This document shows, in pieces, positions 48,552 through 56,700 of a stretch of 64,000 bases of DNA. Both the position numbers and the translations under genes were made by a program. Location: contig CBDAPN010000028.1 in NCBI GenBank assembly GCA_965198415.1, positions 310,001 through 374,000 of the forward strand, in the 5' to 3' direction. The notes below the pieces were generated by a model. The model had not been told where the DNA came from. It made no database searches and saw only the letters and a list, made by a program, of their open reading frames with translations. This DNA is from Endozoicomonas sp965198415. Lineage in GTDB: Bacteria > Pseudomonadota > Gammaproteobacteria > Pseudomonadales > Endozoicomonadaceae. Numbering within the stretch: the stretch's first letter is position 1; each line of letters opens with the position of its first letter.

Positions 48552-51500
48552 ATGTCAAAGTTGTTATATCAATGCAGGCTGCTATTTACCGGGCTGCTGC
48601 TTATTTCCTGTCAGACGCTGTCCGCTTACAAGGGCAGTCATGCGTATAATCACTCAAAAGCACTTAAAGTGCAGGTAAATACGGCCACCGGAACACTCAG
48701 TGTTAACTACCCTCTGATTGAAGCGCAAGGGGTGCGTATGCCCCTGAAAGTGAACCTGACCTACAGCTTTAATGCCAGAGGAAGGTTTGGCCTGCCCAGT
48801 GGCTGGCAACTCGATCTCGATCATATTACTCAACACACTGCCGAAATTGGCGGTATGCAGTGGCTTATTGATGATTTATGGCATGACGAAACCGGTTTTG
48901 CATCCGGGCTTAAGTATTACAATCAGCACGGTACCCAGTTTCGAGATAATGGTCAATCGTTGCCTATTCCCGGTTTTCCGACCATGAGCTACCGTCATGT
49001 GTCTCATCATAAAGACGGTAGTCGTAAATTTTTTTCCAATCAGGGCTTGCTAATGCTGCAGGTTGACCGCTTTGATAACCACGTACACTTCAATTATGAG
49101 GAGCCGGTTGTCAACCTTAAAACGGTCAGACTTGCCAGCATAAAAGACGATTATGGCAACGTTTACCGCTTCAGTTACGAACCTGGCATCATGATTATTA
49201 ACTGCCCCGATAACCGGGTTCAGCGAGTCTACTTTAATGAGAAAGGAGTCACAAGAATTGAGAACCCATTGCAGCAAAGCTACAAAATCACCTACGTTAA
49301 TAAGTTCGGCAGAAACCTTGTTCGCACTTTGGAGTCTCCCGAAGGGCTACTCACCGAGCTGAGCTACGGCAGCATTTTTTACACTGACGACAGTGGTAAG
49401 AAGAAAATGCCGGTGGTGAATCGTTTTAAACAGTATGACCAAAGCGATCTGAAAACCCATCACGAAGTTTATTACAAGTTCAGCGATGTCAGTAACTACA
49501 CCGGCTACCCCACGTACTCACTATCAAGCCGGGGCGACAGCTTAATCGACAGCAATGATCAGTCCTACAAATACAGCGTGGAAGTCAAGCACGTTAATGA
49601 TGAGCAGCAGCGCCAAGTGATTTATGAGTACAATTATTTACACCTGCCCGTTGAGGTGAGAACTCAGAAACTGGGGCAGCCTTTTATGAAAGTCAATTAT
49701 GAGTATGCCATCTCACCGTTTAAATACAGCCGCTCAACCAATTACGATAAACCCATTGTGACGACCCGTTACTTCTGGAATGGCAAAACCTATATACCCA
49801 GCGACAAAGTCTCAACCACATATGATCATTACGGCAATAAACTGAGCAAAACCCGCTCGTCCTATGACCGTAAGCATCAACAATGGAGGGCGCTTGATGC
49901 GACTGTCAGCCGCTATTTCACCGACCATTACAGCCTGCCGGCGGAACACACACGGGTCGATCTGTTGGGCGGCAGAGCCATTCGCAGTAGCTATGCACTG
50001 GCTGCGGATGGCAAAACACACAGCTACCAGCGCTTAGCCTGGAAGCCGCCTCTTAAAGGCTGGCAGGACTGGCAGCAAACGGATTTAACCTACGACAAAA
50101 AAGGGCGACGACGCTCAGCTACTCGCCGCTGGCTGGCAAATAATCAGCCAGGTGTTCAGTCGATAAAGCACCACACCCGTTACCATTTTGACCCTGTCAC
50201 AGCCGAGCTGACCATCACTAAAGTGAGCGACCAAGGTCGTGAGCATACAACAGTTATTGATACCCGTAACGCCCGGCACCTGAAATCCATAACCCCTAAA
50301 GGTGAAGTCACCAGCTACACCTTTGATGCCTTGAACCGTCCACTGACCAAAACAGACCCGGCCGGTTACGTGACACGCCATACTTACGAAACATTCGATA
50401 CCAATGGGAGAAATACCGTCACCACACAGAGTCCGTTGGGTAATATAAGACGAATAACTCACGATGCGTCCAAGCGCTCTATTAGCCAGCAAGATCTACA
50501 TAAAGGACAGTGGCGTACTTTATCCAGCCAGTCCTACGATGCCTTTGGTAAAGTAGTCAGCAAAACCAATATACTCGGTCTTGCCACCACGCTTACCTAT
50601 GATGAGTTTGGTCGGCCAACCCGCACCACGGATCCTTGGGGCAATGAACACCGCACTGAATACAATGACCCCGCCATGACCACCACCACCCTTCTCAACG
50701 GGCGCCAGCACTTGGTGGTTAGCAAGGTGCCCTGGGAGCGTAAACAGATCAAACGAAAATACCCGGTAACCAACAACCCCCACGACCAAGCCACCGAGTT
50801 TGTGGAGACCACCGCAGTGCACGATGCCCATAAAAAACCGATCCGTACGACGGCAGCACTGGTTGACCTGCGCACCCAAGAAAAACGGGAAATGGTCACT
50901 AACTTTATGCGCTACGATGCCAACCATAATCTGATCGCCTCAGACACTCACACCTGGGACGGCCTATACGGTAATAAAAGTCGGGAGTACGATCTGCTGA
51001 ATCAGCTTTTCACCTGGCGCAAAACGTTAAAAACACCAGAAGGTACCAACACTCACACAAGCTACCGTTACCATTATGACGGCGATGGTTTTCTTTTACA
51101 GGAAGAGTCACCAAAAACGAAAGACGGTAGTCGTTTTTATACGAATCATCGCTATGATAAAAACGGCCATGAGATAGAGAAAATCCTGCATAACGGTCAT
51201 CGGATTAATTATCAATACGACAATCGGGGCTTCCTGACTGAACGGTCCTGGAATCGAAATCAGAAGCGTCATACCATCCGTCGTGAGTACAATGCGGATG
51301 GTCGACTGGTTAAGTTAAGCGACAGCAATGGCCAAAGCATACACTACCGCTATACGCCAAACGGACACCTGCTGGAAATGCGTTACCCAGATGACCGCTC
51401 TATCAGCTATACCCTCGACAATTACGATCGTGTCATTAAGCAAAAAGACCCCAGTCAGATTGAACAGCACTTTATTTATAATCCAGAAGACAAAGGGAGC

Positions 51501-53456
51501 TTATCCAGTCTAAAGGTCAACAGCAGTCGGATCGACTTTTATTACGGTGAAGACGACAACGGGCAACGTGGAAAGCTGCTCAAGAGAGTCACCAACGCAG
51601 AAGCAACAGGAATAACCCAAACCCATTTCCGCTATGGCGTTTTCGGAAAAATGGTGGAATCATCCAGCACCAACCCCAAGATGCATTACGGCGTAAGCTA
51701 TAACTTTAAGCCTTGGGGAGAGCTATTCAAACAAGTGCAAAAACTGGCTAAAAAAGGTCAGCCGCCGCAGAACCATACAACAGAATACCGCTATGATGGG
51801 ATGAACCGACTGACCGACGAGGTGCACACTAACAACCAAGGTGAAAAGTTTCAAAAGCGCTACCGCTACGACGGCAACAACAATCTACTGGCAGAAGAGG
51901 ACCACAGCAACTGTGGCCCGGGCCAAAGACTGCAATATTTTTACAACAACCTGGATCAATTGGTCAGTGTTAAAGTAGGTGAGGTGATAAAGCCGGTACT
52001 GCACGACGCTAATGGTCATATGACGCAAGATCATAAAGCGACCCAATATGAATACGACGATGCAGGCTTTTTATTACAGGTAAAGCCGCAAAAACGGCCA
52101 GCAATCCGTTACAAATACTGGCCAAACAGCCTGCTGAGTCACCGCAGCAAAGGCGACTCCCAAAACCACTTCTACCCGGACCACCATAAAAACATGCAAA
52201 CGCTGGTTAAAGACGGCCAGTGGCACTCACTGGTGCGACACGGAAGCAGCATTATTGGCAGACACACCGACCAAGGCCTTGATCAGTTTTTCAAAGTCAA
52301 TGAGAGTACCGGTGTGGTTTTGCAACAAGCGAAAAACGAAACGCAGCTGCAATTTCATCGCTACGATGCCTACGGCAAACCCCTACAGCGTAATCAAAAA
52401 AACGACACCGATTTCACCTGGAACCAGGAGTTGACAGAACCTGAAACCGGACTAACTTACCTACGGTACCGGTTTCACCACCCTGAACTGAGGCGTTTTA
52501 TCACCCGGGATAACGTGCATATTGATAACCGCTACGCCTATGCCCACGGTGATCCAATCAATTACACCGACCCGACGGGGCACAATGCTTTTCTAAACTA
52601 CTTTCTTGGCACCAGTACAATATTAGTTACAATTATAGCGTTTATCAGCGCCGTACCCTCAATGGGTGCTTCACTAGGTGCTGCAGCTGGTTATGATGCG
52701 GCTGTGGAAGGTACTGCTTTCGCTGCGGAAGCTGCTTATGATGGGCTTATGGCGAAGGTCGCAATAGTACCTCCAATGATTGCTGCGCTAAGCGGTGGAT
52801 TGACAGGCTCTTCAGTCCTCGCTTCTCAAGCAGAACTTGATCATGGCAACAAAGCAGTCTCTGACGCTATGAAAAAAGTAGCTATGATTGCAAGTGTTTT
52901 CGGATTACTCTCTATAGGTGCATCGGCGCCATTGATCATGAAATTCGGTAGAAGTTTAGGCAAAATTTTGCAATCTCTGGATGATGAAGATTCAATTAGA
53001 CAAGCCTTTCAGGCGTTATTCGAGGAGGCAAAAACAAATGCTCTAGAAGAATATGGCGTGCTAAGACCCAGAAGTAACGGCTTGTTAACTTCTAACGAAG
53101 AGCCCCCTCCTCCCTATAATAGTGATCTTCCTGCTTATTCTGCTGAACACCCTGACGGTGCTCCTCCCCCTTATGAAAATCCTCCCGCTTATGAACCACC
53201 TGGTACAGGTACCGAAGGGGTTAGTACTGTAGAGCAGCAATGTTCCACTGGGCCTTGCAATCAAGTAGTTGCTGATTCAACTTCTAACACGGCGGCTCAA
53301 CAGACTCTACAGACAAACCATTTTGGAGAACACATGACGGCATCAGAAGTTGCTGGACAACAGAACACGGCTAGCACTTTAAATCCCTCCCAGACAGAAG
53401 TCGCAGGAGAGATAACTATTCGAAAAGAAAATGAGTATACAGCAGTTAATTTGTAG
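48552..53456 (+). CDS. U10: intact RHS-repeat protein, class B tail with three PPxY motifs
   Basis: The single ATG at 48552 gives 1,634 residues. The signal peptide contains LLLISCQTLSAYKG; LISC fits a lipobox, so this copy could be a lipoprotein while most paralogues have Tyr at that position. The scaffold resembles U8 and U9 in different parts. The core ends YTDPTGH with a 290-residue extension. The module reads YFLGTSTILVTIIAFISAVPSMG and LTGSSVLASQAELDHGNK. The tail has the densest proline/tyrosine cluster in the array (53101-53210): PPPPY, LPAY, PPPY and PPAY within about 36 residues. It then has a Cys pair (QQCSTGPCN) and ends RKENEYTAVNL. It lies between two class C genes. Confidence 0.97.
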   Translation: MSKLLYQCRLLFTGLLLISCQTLSAYKGSHAYNHSKALKVQVNTATGTLSVNYPLIEAQGVRMPLKVNLTYSFNARGRFGLPSGWQLDLDHITQHTAEIGGMQWLIDDLWHDETGFASGLKYYNQHGTQFRDNGQSLPIPGFPTMSYRHVSHHKDGSRKFFSNQGLLMLQVDRFDNHVHFNYEEPVVNLKTVRLASIKDDYGNVYRFSYEPGIMIINCPDNRVQRVYFNEKGVTRIENPLQQSYKITYVNKFGRNLVRTLESPEGLLTELSYGSIFYTDDSGKKKMPVVNRFKQYDQSDLKTHHEVYYKFSDVSNYTGYPTYSLSSRGDSLIDSNDQSYKYSVEVKHVNDEQQRQVIYEYNYLHLPVEVRTQKLGQPFMKVNYEYAISPFKYSRSTNYDKPIVTTRYFWNGKTYIPSDKVSTTYDHYGNKLSKTRSSYDRKHQQWRALDATVSRYFTDHYSLPAEHTRVDLLGGRAIRSSYALAADGKTHSYQRLAWKPPLKGWQDWQQTDLTYDKKGRRRSATRRWLANNQPGVQSIKHHTRYHFDPVTAELTITKVSDQGREHTTVIDTRNARHLKSITPKGEVTSYTFDALNRPLTKTDPAGYVTRHTYETFDTNGRNTVTTQSPLGNIRRITHDASKRSISQQDLHKGQWRTLSSQSYDAFGKVVSKTNILGLATTLTYDEFGRPTRTTDPWGNEHRTEYNDPAMTTTTLLNGRQHLVVSKVPWERKQIKRKYPVTNNPHDQATEFVETTAVHDAHKKPIRTTAALVDLRTQEKREMVTNFMRYDANHNLIASDTHTWDGLYGNKSREYDLLNQLFTWRKTLKTPEGTNTHTSYRYHYDGDGFLLQEESPKTKDGSRFYTNHRYDKNGHEIEKILHNGHRINYQYDNRGFLTERSWNRNQKRHTIRREYNADGRLVKLSDSNGQSIHYRYTPNGHLLEMRYPDDRSISYTLDNYDRVIKQKDPSQIEQHFIYNPEDKGSLSSLKVNSSRIDFYYGEDDNGQRGKLLKRVTNAEATGITQTHFRYGVFGKMVESSSTNPKMHYGVSYNFKPWGELFKQVQKLAKKGQPPQNHTTEYRYDGMNRLTDEVHTNNQGEKFQKRYRYDGNNNLLAEEDHSNCGPGQRLQYFYNNLDQLVSVKVGEVIKPVLHDANGHMTQDHKATQYEYDDAGFLLQVKPQKRPAIRYKYWPNSLLSHRSKGDSQNHFYPDHHKNMQTLVKDGQWHSLVRHGSSIIGRHTDQGLDQFFKVNESTGVVLQQAKNETQLQFHRYDAYGKPLQRNQKNDTDFTWNQELTEPETGLTYLRYRFHHPELRRFITRDNVHIDNRYAYAHGDPINYTDPTGHNAFLNYFLGTSTILVTIIAFISAVPSMGASLGAAAGYDAAVEGTAFAAEAAYDGLMAKVAIVPPMIAALSGGLTGSSVLASQAELDHGNKAVSDAMKKVAMIASVFGLLSIGASAPLIMKFGRSLGKILQSLDDEDSIRQAFQALFEEAKTNALEEYGVLRPRSNGLLTSNEEPPPPYNSDLPAYSAEHPDGAPPPYENPPAYEPPGTGTEGVSTVEQQCSTGPCNQVVADSTSNTAAQQTLQTNHFGEHMTASEVAGQQNTASTLNPSQTEVAGEITIRKENEYTAVNL

Positions 53457-53611
53457 GCCGGTCAGAATACCGCTGTTCCATAATTGATAGGAATGTACTC
53501 AATTTGGCAGTTATTGTTAAAACACAATCTATACGACAGAGGTTAATCATAGCGCCACGATTGCACCTATACCTATTGCCCTTCCATAGGCAAAGTTTTT
53601 TACCAAATTTT

Positions 53612-53633
53612 GCGTAAAGCATCGGCTTTATGC
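53612..53633 (+). terminator. Spacer hairpin in U10-U11 gap
   Basis: GCGTAAAGC pairs with GCTTTATGC around ATCG, the same stem as after U9 but here about 155 bp past the stop, so it has moved relative to the gene end. Confidence 0.38.
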
Positions 53634-53704
53634 CCTCTGGGTATTTATGCCTTTTGGGTATGATAGTGCGGTGAGTGTCAGGAGTAATCAAACTATTACA
53701 TTTG

Positions 53705-53740
53705 TTTCATAATGTGAAAACCACTTCTAAAGTGTATTAA
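53705..53740 (+). promoter_or_regulatory. Conserved upstream block before U11 (candidate promoter)
   Basis: Family block with GTGAAA at the -35-like position and TATTAA at the end. This is the last copy; U12 and U13 do not have it. Confidence 0.4.
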
Positions 53741-53768
53741 GCCAGCAACTGGTTTACAGGTGTCTATG

Positions 53769-56700
53769 ATGTCAAAGTTATTGGTTCAATCAAGGCTCTT
53801 ATTCATTGGCCTACTGCTCACTTCTTACCAGACGATTGCCGCTTACAAGGGCAGTCACGCCTATAACCACACAAAAGCACTTAAAGTGCAGGTCAATACC
53901 GCCACTGGGTTGCTCAGCGTTAACTATCCGCTGATTAATGCGAAAGGGGTGCGTATGCCCCTGAAAGTGAGCCTGACCTACAGCTTTAATGCCCAGGGCC
54001 GATTTGGCTTGCCCACTGGCTGGCAAATTGATTTGGATCATATTACCCAACACACCGCCGAACTTAGCGGAATGCAGTGGCTCATTGATGACTTATGGCA
54101 CGATGAAACCGGCTTCGCTTCCGGGCTTAAATATTACAATCAACACGGCACCCAGTTTCATGATAAAGGTCAAGCGACAGCTATTCCCGGCTATCCATAT
54201 TTGAGCTACCGTCACGCCTCTCACCATAAAGACGGCAGCCGTCAGTTTTTTTCTCAGCAGGGGTTGTTAATGCTGCAGGTTGACCGCTTTGGTAATCATG
54301 TGCATTTCAATTATGAAGAGCCGGTTACCAACCTTGAGTCTGCGAAGCTGACCAGCATAAAAGACGATTATGGCAACGTTTACCGCTTCAGCTATGAACC
54401 CGGAATCATGATTATTAGCAGTCCCGATGACCGGGTTTATCGGGTTTACTTTAATGGGAAAGGGGTCACAAGAATTGAGAACCCATTGAAGCAAAGTTAC
54501 AAAATTACCTATGTTAACCAGTTTGGCAGAAACCTTGTTCGCACTTTGTACTCTCCCGAAGGACTGCTCACCGAGCTGAGCTACGGCAGCATTTTTTATA
54601 CTGACGACAGTGGTAAAAAGCAAATGCCGGTGGTGAATCGTTTTAAACAGTATGATCAGAGCGACCTGAAAACCCATCAAGAAGTTTACTATAAGTTCAG
54701 CGATAGCAGTAACTACACCGGCTACCCCATGTATTCACTATCGAGCAAGGGCGATAGCCTGATCGACAGTAATGATCAGTCCTATAAATACAGTGTTGAA
54801 GTTACGCGCATTAATGGTGAACAGCAGCATCAGCAGATTTATGAATATAATTATCTTCACCTACCGGTTGAGGTCCGGACCCTGAAGCAGGGGCAGCCTC
54901 ATCTGAAAACAAAATACAAATATGCGATCTCACCATTCAAATACAGCCGTTCAACCAATTACGAAAAACCCACCGAGGTGACCCGTTACATTTGGAATGG
55001 CACAACCTATGTGCCTAGCGACAAAACCGCCACCACCTACGACCGTTATGGCAACAAACTAAGTGAAATCCACTCAGCCTATGACCGTCAGCGCCAACAG
55101 TGGAAAGCCCTTGATGCCGCTATCAGTCGCTACTTCACCGATCATTACAGCTTGCTGGCCGAACACACGCGGGTTGACCTGTTAGGCGGTAGAGCCATTC
55201 GCAAAAGCTATGGGTTGTCTGCGGATGGCAAAACGTACAGCTACGAGCGCTTAGCCTGGAAGCCGCCCCTCAAAGACTGGCAAGACTGGCAACATACGGA
55301 TCTAACCCACGATGACAAAGGAAGGCAGACCTGTGCTACTCGCCGCTGGCTGGTAAAAAACGGGCCGGGCATTCAGTCGGTAGGCCACAACACCCGTTAC
55401 CAGTTTGACCCCGCCACTGCTGAACTGACCATCACCAAAGTGAGCGACCAAGGTCGTGAGTATGCAAAAGTTATCGATACCCGCAACGCTAGGCACCTGA
55501 AAACCATAACCCCAAAAGGCGAAGTCACTACCTACACTTACGATGCTCTGAATCGCCCACTCACCCAAACCGATCCGGCGGGCTTTGTGATTCGCCATAG
55601 TTACGAAACGTTCAGTACCGACGGACAAAATACCGTTACTATGGAAACCCCACTGGGTAATATAAAACGAACAATTAACGACGCGTCCGATCGTGCTATT
55701 AGCCACCAAGACCTGCATAAAGGGCAGTGGCGCACTTTATCAAAGAGTTCTTACAACGCCTTTGGTAAAGTAGAAAGTAAAACCAACATTCTGGGTCTCA
55801 CCACGGGCTTTGCCTATGATGACCAGAGTCGACGCACTGACACCACTGACCCTTGGGGCAATCAGTACCGCATTGACTACAATGATACCGCCATGACCAC
55901 CACTACGCTCATCAACGGGCGTAAGCACTTGGTGGTCAGCAAGATACCCTGGGAGCGTAAACAGACCAGCCGACAATACCCGGTAATGAATAACCTCCAC
56001 GATCAGGCCAGGGAGTTTATGGAAAATACTGTGGTATACGACGCCCATAATAAACCGGTCAGCACGACATCGGCACTGGTTGACCTGTATAGCAATAAAA
56101 AGCGCGAAATGGTTACTAACTCTATGCGCTACGACGCTAATCACAACCTGATCGCCTCAGACACCGACACCTGGGACGGCCTGCATGGCAATAAGAGCCG
56201 TGAGTACGACTTGTGGAATAATCTCTACACTTGGCATAAAACGCTGACAACACCAGACCATACCAGTAGCCACACAGGCTACCGCTACCTTTACGACAGT
56301 GATGATTTACTAACGCAGATACAATCCCCGAAAACCGCTAACGGGAGCCATATTTACATAAAGCACCGCTATGATAAAAACGGCCATGAAATAGAGAAAA
56401 CACTGCAAGATGGTCATCGTATTAATTACCAATACGACAACCGAGGTTTATTGACCAAGCAGTCATGGAATCGAAATCAGAAACGAAAAACCATTAGCCA
56501 TCACTACGATGCCGATGGCCGGGTGGTTAAGTTAAGTGACAGTGATGGGAAAAGTATGCACTATCGCTATACGCCCAACGGGCATTTACTGGAGATGCGT
56601 TACCCGGATGATCGCTCAATCAGCTACATTCTTGATGATTACGACCGCGTCATTACGCAAAAAGACGCCAATCAGGTTGAGCAGCACTATATTTATAATT

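Larger units (their letters stand above)
53457..53768. other. Spacer U10-U11, 312 bp
   Basis: No gene is supported. The left part matches the class B spacers (GCCGGTCAGAATACC). The centre (53540-53600) is unique to this spacer. The right part carries the third-type hairpin, TATGCCY repeats and the upstream block. Confidence 0.68.
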
